Assembly (NCBI RefSeq): GCF_002699985.1
Contig: NZ_LKBT01000005.1
Location: forward strand, 85,339 to 149,338
Source: Pseudomonas sp. ICMP 561
GTDB lineage: Bacteria > Pseudomonadota > Gammaproteobacteria > Pseudomonadales > Pseudomonadaceae
Direction: 5' to 3'
DNA: 64,000 nt
The notes beneath the pieces were generated by a model. It was given only the letters and a program-made list of their open reading frames with translations, searched no databases and was not told where the DNA came from. The translations under genes were made by a program, and so were the position numbers. Positions 16,963-27,063 of the stretch are shown one piece after another. Numbering within the stretch: position 1 is the stretch's first letter; each line of letters starts with the position of its first letter.

Positions 16963-19144
16963 TAACAGGCTCCGGCACCTTGATCAAATGCGCCGCCAAG
17001 GTCCGCAACGGCCCCAGTTGACGGCAGATCAGCGCCAGTTGGGTCTGCACCAAGCGTTGACTTTCATCCAGCTCATCAGGCATTTGCTCAAGTTCAGTGG
17101 CCAGCGCCTCTTCAGTGTCGCTGTGAATCGCCACCGGCTGCTTCTCGGCGAGGCCTTGGGCGATTTCATCGATACTGGCCGCCAGCGTCGTACCCGCGCC
17201 GTTGATCAAGTGCTCGTGGACTTCGGCCGGTAGCTGCGTTTCACGGTGCGCGCCCAGCCCTGACAGATAGCTCAACAAGGTGTGCGAGAGCACCAGAAAA
17301 CGAAAACCTACGTCTGCTTCCTTACGGAAATGGCCTGGTTCCATCAGCATGTTGGCCAGTGTGGTGGACAGCGCTGCGTCGGCGTTGTGGGCGTTACGTC
17401 GGGCTAGGCGATAAGCCAGGTCGTCGCTCTTGCCTTTGGCATATTGCTGCATGATCTGGCGCAGATAAATGCTGTTGCAGGTCAGAGTATTGGCAAGCAC
17501 TTTGTTCAGCCTTCGACCTTGCCAGTCCGGCAGGAACAGGAACACCGCAAGCCCTGCGATCAGGCTGCCCAGCAGGGTATCGAACAGGCGTGGCAGGAAC
17601 AGCCCATAGCCGTCGCCGACCTGATTGAAGCAGAACAACACCATGATGGTGATTGCCGCCGTAGAGAGCGTGTAACGCGTGGTGCGATTGACGAAGAACA
17701 CCACGCCCGCCAGCACCGCACACATCGATTGCAGGATCGGGCTGGTGACCAGATCAAACAGCGCCCAGCCGATGGTCAGGCCAATGGCGGTGCCAATGAT
17801 TCGCTGGCCCAGCTTGCGGCGTGTTGCGCCGTAACTTGGCTGGCAGACAAACACCGTGGTGAGGATGATCCAGTAGCCTTGCGACGGATGAATCAAATGC
17901 ACCATTGCGTAGCCGACTACCAGCGCCAGCGGCAGGCGTAAAGCATGGCGGAACAGTAAGGACGTCGGGGTCATTTGCAGGCGCAGTCGGGTCCAGGCGT
18001 CCTTGAAGGTCCGCGGCGAGCGGTCCAGCAGGGAGCTGTCGGTCGCGTCGGCCACGGCATCGGGATTGCTGGCATCGCTGAGCAGCCTGTCCAGGGTTTC
18101 CAGATTGTTCGCCAACGCACGCAGCGAGCGCAGCAGGCCGCGCCATGCCGGGTTGCTCTGAATGCGCAAATGCTCCAGCGAGGCGCGCAAGTCTTCCATC
18201 GCATAGGCGAAGCTGTCGTTGTAGACGAATGGCTGACGTAGCTGGATCGACTCTGACAAGGCCTGACAGGCCGAGCCCTGCTGCCGCAGGAGGCGCTGAC
18301 AGCGGAATAGAACGTCGCTGTGGAAAAAGGCTTCGGCCAGTGAGTTGTAAGGGTAGTGCGATGAACTGGCGCGCTCGTGGATGTCCTGAGCGATGAAATA
18401 CAGCTTCAGGTAACGGCTGACTTTCGAACCGGGCCGACCGTTGCCCACCCGATGCAGAATGATTTCCTTGGTGGCGTTCAGTGCCGCCACGACCCGACCG
18501 TTTTGCTGGGCCAGTTCCAGACGGCGAGCTTCGACGTCCAGTTGGCGAATCGGCTCGAAGAGGCTCGACTTCAATTTCAAGTACTGACCCAGTTCGCGAA
18601 ACAGCCGCGCCAGGGCCTGTTGCACCGGCTGGTTGGAAAACAGCATTTGCCACAACACCGACAGCAAGCCATACCACGCTGCGCCCGCGACCAGCAGCAT
18701 CGGTTCGTGCCAGAAGTCCAGCACTTCGCCGCCCCGCTGATCGACGCCAATCATGGTGTAAACGGAGAGAATCAAAGTGCCGTAGGCAATCGCGCTATAA
18801 CGCTCGCCCAGCGCGCCGAGCATGGTCAGCGCAAAACTGGCAATCGCCAGTGATATGGCAAAGATCCACGGATAAGGAAACAACAACTCAACGGCCATGG
18901 CGGCAATGCTGAAACACACCAGCGTCACCGCCAGTGCGTTGAGACGGCCTTGCCAGCTGTCATCGGTCTCGGCCAGGGCGCAGGCGATAATTCCCAGAAA
19001 CAGCGGAATCAGCAAGCCCATTTCATTCTGATACCAGCACAGCGCCATGCTGCCGGTCAGCGCAATGAAGACGCGAACGCTGTAACTGAACTTATCCAGC
19101 GCCCACAGACGGCGGAAGGTATGACGAAGAGATTTCGATGCCAT
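16943..19144 (-). CDS. yccS: YccS-family FUSC inner-membrane protein
   Basis: Encodes 733 residues with two clusters of hydrophobic helices (about 25-160 and 395-530). These flank a long soluble region, followed by a C-terminal cytoplasmic part, the layout of YccS/FUSC proteins thought to transport aromatic or organic acids out of the cell. The N terminus RRLWALDKFSYSVRVFIAL is the hallmark of this family in gamma-proteobacteria. No efflux partner (membrane-fusion protein) lies beside it. The ATG at 19144 has no clear ribosome site. Confidence 0.9.
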   Translation of the reverse strand: MASKSLRHTFRRLWALDKFSYSVRVFIALTGSMALCWYQNEMGLLIPLFLGIIACALAETDDSWQGRLNALAVTLVCFSIAAMAVELLFPYPWIFAISLAIASFALTMLGALGERYSAIAYGTLILSVYTMIGVDQRGGEVLDFWHEPMLLVAGAAWYGLLSVLWQMLFSNQPVQQALARLFRELGQYLKLKSSLFEPIRQLDVEARRLELAQQNGRVVAALNATKEIILHRVGNGRPGSKVSRYLKLYFIAQDIHERASSSHYPYNSLAEAFFHSDVLFRCQRLLRQQGSACQALSESIQLRQPFVYNDSFAYAMEDLRASLEHLRIQSNPAWRGLLRSLRALANNLETLDRLLSDASNPDAVADATDSSLLDRSPRTFKDAWTRLRLQMTPTSLLFRHALRLPLALVVGYAMVHLIHPSQGYWIILTTVFVCQPSYGATRRKLGQRIIGTAIGLTIGWALFDLVTSPILQSMCAVLAGVVFFVNRTTRYTLSTAAITIMVLFCFNQVGDGYGLFLPRLFDTLLGSLIAGLAVFLFLPDWQGRRLNKVLANTLTCNSIYLRQIMQQYAKGKSDDLAYRLARRNAHNADAALSTTLANMLMEPGHFRKEADVGFRFLVLSHTLLSYLSGLGAHRETQLPAEVHEHLINGAGTTLAASIDEIAQGLAEKQPVAIHSDTEEALATELEQMPDELDESQRLVQTQLALICRQLGPLRTLAAHLIKVPEPVTTDHVA

Positions 19145-19257
19145 AAAGGAGCTGTTTCACGATTGATCAATGCTGAACTGGATATGTACAGGCCTTGGCC
19201 GCATCTGTACATCCGGTTGGCGAGATTTATTAGGTGAAGGGGCGCGCCATCTGCGTC

Positions 19258-19346
19258 GTAGGACCGGCTTTAGCCGGGAGGAGGCCGGTACAGCCGCAAA
19301 ATTTCTTTGACTGGAATGACGCCCTCCCGGCTAAAGCCGGTCCTAC
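19258..19346. repeat. REP inverted repeat, GTAGGACCGGCTTTAGCCGG family
   Basis: Arms GTAGGACCGGCTTTAGCCGG and their complement, in the 328-bp spacer between the yccS start and the yhiN stop. Confidence 0.9.
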
Positions 19347-19362
19347 GAGATAGCGTAGATCC

Positions 19363-19449
19363 TGTGGGCGCGAGGCTTGCCCGCGAATCAGTCGACGCGG
19401 TTTTGCAGACACACCGCGTTATCGTTCTTCGCGGGCAAGCCTCGCTCCA
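19363..19449. repeat. REP inverted repeat, GCGAGGCTTGCCCGCGAA family
   Basis: Arms GCGAGGCTTGCCCGCGAA and complement TTCGCGGGCAAGCCTCGC. Same family as 31259-31347. It directly follows a REP of another family, and the spacer holds nothing else. Confidence 0.9.
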
Positions 19450-19472
19450 ACGGAATGGGTATTAATCGGTCA

Positions 19473-20651
19473 TTAAACAAACTGCGCAGCCGCATACCCC
19501 GAGGCCCAGGCCCACTGGAAGTTGAAGCCGCCCAGATGACCGCTGACGTCCAGCACCTCACCGATAAAATACAGCCCCGGTGACTTCAGGGATTCCATCG
19601 TCTTGGAGGACACTTCCCGCGTATCGATCCCGCCCAGCGTTACCTCTGCGGTGCGATAGCCTTCCGTCCCGGCCGGTACAACCTGCCAGGACGCCAGCTT
19701 TGTCGCGATGTCGGCCAGTTCGGCATGGGTGTATTGCTTCATAGGCTTGGACACAAACCACTGCTCGGCAATCAAGTTGGCCATCTTCTTGGTGAAGATC
19801 TCCCCCAGCAGGGTTTTCAATTCGCTGTTGGGCCGCTCGGCTTGTTGCTCGTTTAGCCAGCTCGGGACATCGTGGTCGGGCAGCAGATTGATTTCCACCG
19901 CGTCACCGGGATGCCAGAACGAAGAAATCTGCAAAATCGCCGGGCCGCTGAGACCACGGTGGGTGAACAGGATGTTTTCGCGGAAGCTCGTGTCGTTGCA
20001 ACTGACCAGGCAATCCACCGACGTGCCGGACAGCTCGGTGCACAGCTCTTTGAGCTGGTCGGTGATGGTGAACGGCACCAGCCCGGCGCGCGTTGGCAGC
20101 AAGGTATGGCCGAACTGCTTGCCTACCTGATAACCAAAGCCTGTCGCGCCCAAGGTCGGGATCGACAGCCCGCCGGTGGCGATGACCAGCGATTCACAGT
20201 TGATCGTGCCCAGTGTCGTGGTCAGCGTATAACCCGTTTCGGTTTTCTCGATCTGCTGCACGGACGTGTCCATGTGCAGGCTGGCACCGGCCTGTTTGCA
20301 TTCGTCGAGGAGCATTTCGAGGATGTCGCTGGACTTGTTGTCGCAGAACAACTGCCCGAGCTTTTTCTCGTGATACGGCACGCCGTGTTTGCCCACCAGC
20401 CCGATGAAATCCCACTGGGTGTAACGCGCCAGCGCCGATTTGCAGAAGTGCGGGTTCTGCGAGAGGAAGTTGCTCGGCTCGGTGTACATGTTGGTGAAAT
20501 TACAGCGCCCACCACCGGACATGAGGATTTTCTTGCCGGGCTTGTTGGCATGATCGATCAGCATCACCTTGCGGCCACGGCCAGCAGCGGTGAGCGCGCA
20601 CATCAAACCTGCGGCGCCAGCGCCAATGATCACAACGTCAGTAACGGGCAA
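19473..20651 (-). CDS. YhiN/HI0933-family FAD-dependent oxidoreductase
   Basis: Encodes 392 residues. The N terminus has the dinucleotide-binding loop VIIGAGAAGLMCALTAAGRG, and the family signature MSGGGRCNFTN follows near residue 45. The C-terminal FAD contact region reads GGFNFQWAWASGYAAAQ. Family members (HI0933, BaiN) are soluble flavoproteins; the substrate here is unknown. Translation most likely starts at TTG 20651, because GAGGA is spaced 7 nt before it and no ATG lies in range. It lies downstream of a REP element, in its own unit. Confidence 0.85.
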   Translation of the reverse strand: MPVTDVVIIGAGAAGLMCALTAAGRGRKVMLIDHANKPGKKILMSGGGRCNFTNMYTEPSNFLSQNPHFCKSALARYTQWDFIGLVGKHGVPYHEKKLGQLFCDNKSSDILEMLLDECKQAGASLHMDTSVQQIEKTETGYTLTTTLGTINCESLVIATGGLSIPTLGATGFGYQVGKQFGHTLLPTRAGLVPFTITDQLKELCTELSGTSVDCLVSCNDTSFRENILFTHRGLSGPAILQISSFWHPGDAVEINLLPDHDVPSWLNEQQAERPNSELKTLLGEIFTKKMANLIAEQWFVSKPMKQYTHAELADIATKLASWQVVPAGTEGYRTAEVTLGGIDTREVSSKTMESLKSPGLYFIGEVLDVSGHLGGFNFQWAWASGYAAAQFV

Positions 20652-20680
20652 AGCGATTTCCTCGGGTGTCTGAAGTGACG

Positions 20681-20744
20681 CCTCGCGGCTAAAGCCGCTC
20701 CTACGGGTACATCGTCTCCCGTAGGAGCGGCTTTAGCCGCGAGG
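20681..20744. repeat. REP inverted repeat, GTAGGAGCGGCTTTAGCCGC family
   Basis: Compact palindrome between dbpA and yhiN with arms CCTCGCGGCTAAAGCCGCTC and their complement, about 14 nt apart. It could serve as the dbpA transcript end. Confidence 0.9.
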
Positions 20745-20757
20745 TTTTGTGATGAGC

Positions 20758-22137
<1,380 letters not shown>

Positions 22138-22229
22138 GGTAAAGAGCCTGCAAAACAAAATGTCGCGCAGTGTATCAGGTCACGTGGCCATCAGGCGCGC
22201 TCCCGCCGGGTGGCAGTAATGCAATCCCG

Positions 22230-22306
22230 GGTAGGAGCGAACTTGTTCGCGAGGGATGGATCGGCTTACGCAGGGCAGACGTCTCGCGAACAAGTTCGCT
22301 CCTACC
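22230..22306. repeat. REP inverted repeat, GGAGCGAACTTGTTCGCGA family
   Basis: Arms GGTAGGAGCGAACTTGTTCG and their complement. The right arm overlaps the mdtD stop codon at 22302-22304. Same family as 28810-28920. Confidence 0.9.
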
Positions 22307-23720
22307 GGTCAGGTTGGGCCTTGGCTTTCACCTCACGCGACGGCAACTGCAGAAATATCCCCGCCGCCAGCATCGCCATCACCCCTACGGTCAGGAAGGT
22401 CAGCTGGAACGCGCCCAGCACGCTGCTCACTTCGCCGGTCGATACCTGTTCGGTAAAGCCGCCCAGCAACGCTGCCGCGCACGCCACGCCGAAGCTCAGG
22501 GATAACTGCGCCACCACCGACAGTAAGCTGTTGCCGCTGGCGGCGCTTGCGTCATCCAGATCGATCAGAGTGACGGTGTTCATCGCGGTGAATTGCAACG
22601 AGTTCACCGCGCCCAGCAGACCCAGATGTACCAGCAGTAACCAGTAAGGCGTTTGCGCGTCCACAAGGGCGATGCTCGACAGCAGAATCCCCAGCATCAA
22701 CGTGTTGCCAGTGAGGATCATTCGATAACCCAGCCGCTCGATCAGCCAGCGGGCCACCGACTTGGCGAACATCGCGGCAGCGGCCAGCGGCAGCATGCTC
22801 ATCCCCGCTTGTGACGGCGAATAACCCAGCGCCACTTGCAGCAACAGGGGCATGAGAAACGGCAGGGCTCCGCTGCCCAGTCGGGCGAACAGGTTGCCGA
22901 GAATGCCTACCGCGAAGGTACGGGTGCGAAACAGTGAGGGCGAGAAGAGTGGCGACTCCACGTGCCCGGCGCGCAGCCAATACGCGGCCAGACAACCGAA
23001 GCCTGCGAACAACAGCAGCACCACCCGCAAGTGCGGCAGATGCAATTCGCCAAGGCCCTCCAGGGCAATCGTGATCAACACCATCGACGAGCCAAACAGC
23101 GCGAAGCCGATACCGTCAAACTTCGTACGTCCGCCGCCGGGCAGGTCAGGGATGAAATGGTGCACCGCCCAGCAACCGAGGATGCCTACCGGAATGTTGA
23201 TCAGGAAGATCCAGTGCCAGCTCATGTATTCAACCATCCAGCCGCCCATGGTCGGACCCATCAGCGGGCCCAGCAGGCCGGGCAGGGTGATGAAGCTCAT
23301 GATCCTCACCAGCTCGGAACGTGGGTAGGCGCGTAATACGATCAAGCGTCCGATGGGCAGCATCAGCGCGCCGCCCAGACCTTGAATAATCCGTGCGCCC
23401 ACCAGCATGCCCAATGAGTTGGAAATGGCGCACAGCAGCGAGCCAAAGCTGAAGAGCAGGATCGCACTGAAGAAAATCTGCTTGATACCAAACCGGTCAG
23501 CGATCCAGCCTGAGGCAGGAATCAACAAGGCGATGGTCAGCATGTAAGCGATGACCACCGATTGCATGCGCAGCGGATCTTCTGCGAGCGAGCGCGCCAT
23601 GGAGGGCAGCGCGGTATTGAGAATCGTGCCGTCCAGGCTCTGCATGAAGAACGCGATAGCGACTACCCAAGGCAGCCAGCGCAGGGTTTTTTCATCCAGA
23701 AGCGGGGTTGTGGTCGGCAT
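22302..23720 (-). CDS. mdtD: MdtD-like DHA2 major facilitator efflux protein
   Basis: Encodes 472 residues with about 14 hydrophobic segments. It carries the drug:H+ antiporter DHA2 signature LNTALPSMARSL in TM1 and the motif-A loop DRFGIKQ. The fit is closest to MdtD-type transporters. No mdtABC or kinase-regulator genes lie nearby, unlike the enteric operon, so the substrate is unknown. ATG 23720 follows AGAGGA. The stop codon and last codons are written by the arm of a REP element, suggesting that REP insertion reshaped the 3' end. Confidence 0.88.
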   Translation of the reverse strand: MPTTTPLLDEKTLRWLPWVVAIAFFMQSLDGTILNTALPSMARSLAEDPLRMQSVVIAYMLTIALLIPASGWIADRFGIKQIFFSAILLFSFGSLLCAISNSLGMLVGARIIQGLGGALMLPIGRLIVLRAYPRSELVRIMSFITLPGLLGPLMGPTMGGWMVEYMSWHWIFLINIPVGILGCWAVHHFIPDLPGGGRTKFDGIGFALFGSSMVLITIALEGLGELHLPHLRVVLLLFAGFGCLAAYWLRAGHVESPLFSPSLFRTRTFAVGILGNLFARLGSGALPFLMPLLLQVALGYSPSQAGMSMLPLAAAAMFAKSVARWLIERLGYRMILTGNTLMLGILLSSIALVDAQTPYWLLLVHLGLLGAVNSLQFTAMNTVTLIDLDDASAASGNSLLSVVAQLSLSFGVACAAALLGGFTEQVSTGEVSSVLGAFQLTFLTVGVMAMLAAGIFLQLPSREVKAKAQPDR

Positions 23721-23766
23721 GTGGGTCCTCTGTTGTCGGAAACGATCCTAGGGCTGATCAATGTTG

Positions 23767-23800
23767 CCTGTGAGAGCAGGCCAAGCTCTGCTCTCACAGG
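23767..23800. other. Strong 13-bp stem hairpin upstream of mdtD
   Basis: Perfect arms CCTGTGAGAGCAG and CTGCTCTCACAGG around an 8-nt loop, 46 bp before the mdtD start. It lies between the REP at 23814 and mdtD. No T-run follows, so it may be a regulatory or transcript-end structure. Confidence 0.5.
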
Positions 23801-23813
23801 GGCGCGCTATCTT

Positions 23814-23904
23814 GTAGGACCGGCTTTAGCCGGGAGGGCTGATCAACAGGCGCCGACAAGCTTTCGTCTGTTTGGACCTCCTCCCGGCTAAAGCCGGTCC
23901 TACG
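23814..23904. repeat. REP inverted repeat, GTAGGACCGGCTTTAGCCGG family
   Basis: Arms GTAGGACCGGCTTTAGCCGG and their complement enclose about 45 nt, between the TldE-type gene and mdtD. Confidence 0.9.
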
Positions 23905-23933
23905 AGGTCGCGGGGTGCGCGATGACGGCGGTG

Positions 23934-25259
23934 TTACAGCGTCAACGTCAACTTGCTGATTAACGCACCGGGTAGCTGGCTGGAAGCTGTCTGGCGCTCA
24001 CTATAGGTACTTGTGGACAGAATCAGTTCCCGCTCTTTAGTCAAATCTTCCAGTGCGCTGCCCAGCAGGCTGTAGGCGCTGTCGTCAAAACGCATGGTGC
24101 TGACTGGCGCCTGGATCTTGCCGTCTTCGACCCAGAACGTCGCAAAGCGCGTCATGCCGGTCAGGCGCGCAGCAGGCTGGTCGGAGTAGTTCAAGTACCA
24201 GAGGTTGCCGATGTACAGCCCGGTGCCGATCTTCTCCAGAACCTGCTCCAGTTCCAGGCTACCTGCCGCCATGCTCAGCGAGTTCGGCGCTTCCCAGGGC
24301 TCCGCGCCGTTGGCCGTCAAGCCATATTCGGCCGCACTGGCAGAACCTACCAACTGATCGACGCCTTTGCCTTCACGAATCAACGTCAGGTCCCGACGTG
24401 GATAGCCTTCGCCGGAAAACGCAGGCGACAATGAACCGCTGACCTGCTCGTCGAGGCTCACCAGCGGGCTGAACTGAGCATCGCCGCTGTACAGCCGTTG
24501 CAGCGGGCTGGTTTTATTCGCCAGCGACTGCGCAGAGAAACCGCCCCAACACAGCATGCCCATGATTTCATCCATGGCGGCCGGAGCCAGATACGCACGG
24601 TATTGACCCGGCGCGAGGGTTTTCAGAGGTCTGCCGAGAAGATCCAGTTGCTCACGAGCCAGCTCGAAACGACGCGCGAAACCTTCGTCGCTCCAGTCAT
24701 GCCCCGCATAGTTGGCTTTGACCGCCTGACCGTTTTCGTGAAACAGACTCCAGTCGAAATTGAAGCTGTTCGCCTCATGCCAGCCAAACGCGCCCCATGA
24801 ACTGGCGAAACCGCGATACAGCGGACCCGCGGCATAGAACCCGACCAGATCAAGACCTTCACCAAGCTCAGCAATTTGACCGACCACATGCTCACTGTCC
24901 GGCAAGGGCACGTCTTGAACATTGGTGCTTTGCCAGGCTTCGGTGTTGGGTTTGAGGTACGGATCTTTCGGCAACAGCGCCACGGTTTCCCGTAACTGCT
25001 GCAGTGCCTCGCTCAAACGCTGACGATCCAGTTGACCGTCGCCGTTGAGGGTCAGTTGCAAGTCGGCGTGGCGCTCGTCGTCGATCAGTTTGAGGGTCAC
25101 GCTGGCCTGCTGCACGTGGCCGACCTGACGCACCTTGGCGTGATTGAAACGGATGAAGTCCGACTCCTCGGCGTTGTAGACGAGGGTGAAGCGTTCTTGA
25201 TCGCTGATGGCGCCGTTGAGCGTTGCGATCAGTGCCTGAAACTGCTGTTGATGCGACAT
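23934..25259 (-). CDS. TldE/PmbA-family protein
   Basis: Encodes 441 residues from ATG 25259 (MSHQQQFQALI). The start shares its A with the TGA stop of the upstream gene (TGATG overlap), implying translational coupling. It has the PmbA/TldE layout but no HExxxH motif, so it should be the non-catalytic partner of the TldD-type protein upstream. TldD/TldE heterodimers are zinc proteases that trim peptides such as microcins and antitoxins. No such substrate gene is visible nearby. Because most Pseudomonas also carry canonical tldD and pmbA elsewhere, this is likely a paralogous pair. Confidence 0.85.
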   Translation of the reverse strand: MSHQQQFQALIATLNGAISDQERFTLVYNAEESDFIRFNHAKVRQVGHVQQASVTLKLIDDERHADLQLTLNGDGQLDRQRLSEALQQLRETVALLPKDPYLKPNTEAWQSTNVQDVPLPDSEHVVGQIAELGEGLDLVGFYAAGPLYRGFASSWGAFGWHEANSFNFDWSLFHENGQAVKANYAGHDWSDEGFARRFELAREQLDLLGRPLKTLAPGQYRAYLAPAAMDEIMGMLCWGGFSAQSLANKTSPLQRLYSGDAQFSPLVSLDEQVSGSLSPAFSGEGYPRRDLTLIREGKGVDQLVGSASAAEYGLTANGAEPWEAPNSLSMAAGSLELEQVLEKIGTGLYIGNLWYLNYSDQPAARLTGMTRFATFWVEDGKIQAPVSTMRFDDSAYSLLGSALEDLTKERELILSTSTYSERQTASSQLPGALISKLTLTL

Positions 25260-26701
25260 CAGGCATCCCCTCCGAATACATCGACTTGCTTGAACACACA
25301 GGCGGGCGAGGCATGGCCCACGCGTACCACTTGATTGGGTTCGCCTTTGCCGCAGTTGGGCGTGCCCAACACTTTGAAGGTGCTGGCGTCGCCCACGGCG
25401 CTGAGGTTTTTCCAGAACTGCGCGGAAATCGCCCGGTAATTCGGGTTCTTCACCACGCCCTTGAGCTCGCCGTTCTCGATCAACTGGCCCCACTCACAAC
25501 CGAACTGGAATTTGTTGCGCGCGTCGTCGATGGACCACGAGCGGTTGGTGGACATCAGCACGCCGTGCTCGATGTTGCCGATCAACTGGTCGAGGGACTT
25601 ATCCCCAGGCTCGATGTTGAGGTTGGCCATACGATCAATCGGCGGACGATTCCAGTTGCACGCGCGGCTGTTGGCAACGCCTGGCAAGTCAGCGCGGTAT
25701 TGCGACAGTGCGCCGCCCAACGGTCTTTCCAGCACACCTTTGCGAATCAGGAACTGCTTGCTGGCGGGCGTGCCGTCGTCGTCATGGCTGTAGCTCGCCA
25801 ACTGCTCGGGGATGTCCGGGTCGAAGGTCACGTTGAGCAATTCAGAACCGTATTGCAGATGGCCGAAATCACTGGCTTTGACGAAGCTGGTGCCAGCGTA
25901 ATTGCGCTCGTCACCGAGGATGCGGTCCAACTCCAGCGGGTGGCCGATGGACTCATGGATTTGCAGAATCATCTGGTCGGGCGTCAACAGAAGGTCGCGA
26001 GGGCCGTTAGGTGTGTTGGGAGCCATGATCAGTTGCAGTGCCTGGTCGGCGACTTTGCTGGCCGCGCCTACCAGTCCGCAGTTGGCGATCACCTCAGCGC
26101 CGCCTTGCTGGCCGAAGTTGTCCCGGCCCAGGCTGCGGGTCTGGCTGTCACTGCCGTCATAGGCGGTGACGGTCATGCCCGGATAGACAAAACGCTGCGC
26201 CCGACGAATCTGTGCGCCTGCGTTGTTCAGGTAAATCTGCTCGACGTTTTCCAGACCCAGCGTGACTTGCCAGTTCACCAGTCGCTCGTCTTTGGGCACG
26301 GCGCCGGATTCGCTCATCAGCAGCTGCAGGCAATCGCTCAGGGGCGGGAAGGCGTCCTGCAAATGTGGCGACAAGTAGTCAGCCTGCGCGGTCGCAACGG
26401 GCTGATCGCTGAGGTTCAGAAGTGCGTGAGGGGCGAGCCTGCGGGCGTGGGCTTCGGCCTGTTCCAGGGCGGCTTGCAGACCCCGTTGGGAAATATCCCG
26501 GGTTGCGGCGTAAGCTTCGACGCCATTGAGGCGCACGGTCAGCATCGCGCCTTCGTCGGAACTCAAATGCGGCGGTTCCGCGACGTTCTTGCGCACGCAC
26601 AGGTGCTGGCTGGTCTGGCGGACGTAACGCACGGAAAAGAACTGGGCGCGGCTCTGCAAGGCGGTAAACCGCTGCTTGAGCTGAGCGGAAAAATCGAACA
26701 T
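25259..26701 (-). CDS. TldD-family zinc metalloprotease
   Basis: Encodes 480 residues. The TldD metal motif HExxxH is present as HESIGH at 249-254 (QIHESIGHPLELDR). Other family features are LNGVEAYAATRDIS near residue 60 and the C-terminal CELKG-like region NGELKGVVKNPNYR. It heads a two-gene unit with the TldE-type protein, overlapping by one base (TGATG). It presumably forms the catalytic half of a TldD/TldE protease of unknown substrate. The ATG at 26701 precedes MFDFSAQLK. Confidence 0.88.
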   Translation of the reverse strand: MFDFSAQLKQRFTALQSRAQFFSVRYVRQTSQHLCVRKNVAEPPHLSSDEGAMLTVRLNGVEAYAATRDISQRGLQAALEQAEAHARRLAPHALLNLSDQPVATAQADYLSPHLQDAFPPLSDCLQLLMSESGAVPKDERLVNWQVTLGLENVEQIYLNNAGAQIRRAQRFVYPGMTVTAYDGSDSQTRSLGRDNFGQQGGAEVIANCGLVGAASKVADQALQLIMAPNTPNGPRDLLLTPDQMILQIHESIGHPLELDRILGDERNYAGTSFVKASDFGHLQYGSELLNVTFDPDIPEQLASYSHDDDGTPASKQFLIRKGVLERPLGGALSQYRADLPGVANSRACNWNRPPIDRMANLNIEPGDKSLDQLIGNIEHGVLMSTNRSWSIDDARNKFQFGCEWGQLIENGELKGVVKNPNYRAISAQFWKNLSAVGDASTFKVLGTPNCGKGEPNQVVRVGHASPACVFKQVDVFGGDA

Positions 26702-26744
26702 GCAGAATCATCCTTGTTCGGGTGGAGCGGGGGATTTGGGCGTT

Positions 26745-26820
26745 GTTGCGGCTCGCGGCTGAAGCCGCTCCTACGGGTTCTGCATTCGTCGTAGGAGCGG
26801 CTTCAGCCGCGAGCCGCAAC
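26745..26820. repeat. REP palindrome, GTAGGAGCGGCTTCAGCCGC family
   Basis: Perfect 31-bp inverted repeat (26745-26775 and 26790-26820) around 14 nt, the most regular REP in the window. It sits in the 362-bp spacer between the TldD-type gene and betA. Confidence 0.93.
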
Positions 26821-26885
26821 AATGCAGGATGGCGCTAGATTAGGCCTGTGGCCATGTCGGGATCAAGCGCGGGGAAGGGCGATGT

Positions 26886-26974
26886 TGTGGGAGCTGAGCT
26901 TGCTCGCGATAAGGCTGACGCGGTTCACACTTCAGATCGCGGCGTTCTTATCGCGGGCAAGCCCAGCTCCCACA
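26886..26974. repeat. REP inverted repeat, GTGGGAGCTGAGCTTGCTCG variant
   Basis: Arms GTGGGAGCTGAGCTTGCTCG and an imperfect complement ending CAGCTCCCAC. It lies between the betA stop and the preceding repeat; no gene is seen in the spacer. Confidence 0.85.
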
Positions 26975-27063
26975 GGTTCTGAGCCATCCAGTGGGATCGG
27001 CTGCGGTGTCACTGAGTTTCATGGGGAGACATGGAGTCTCCCACAAGTAACGTATTTCAGGTT

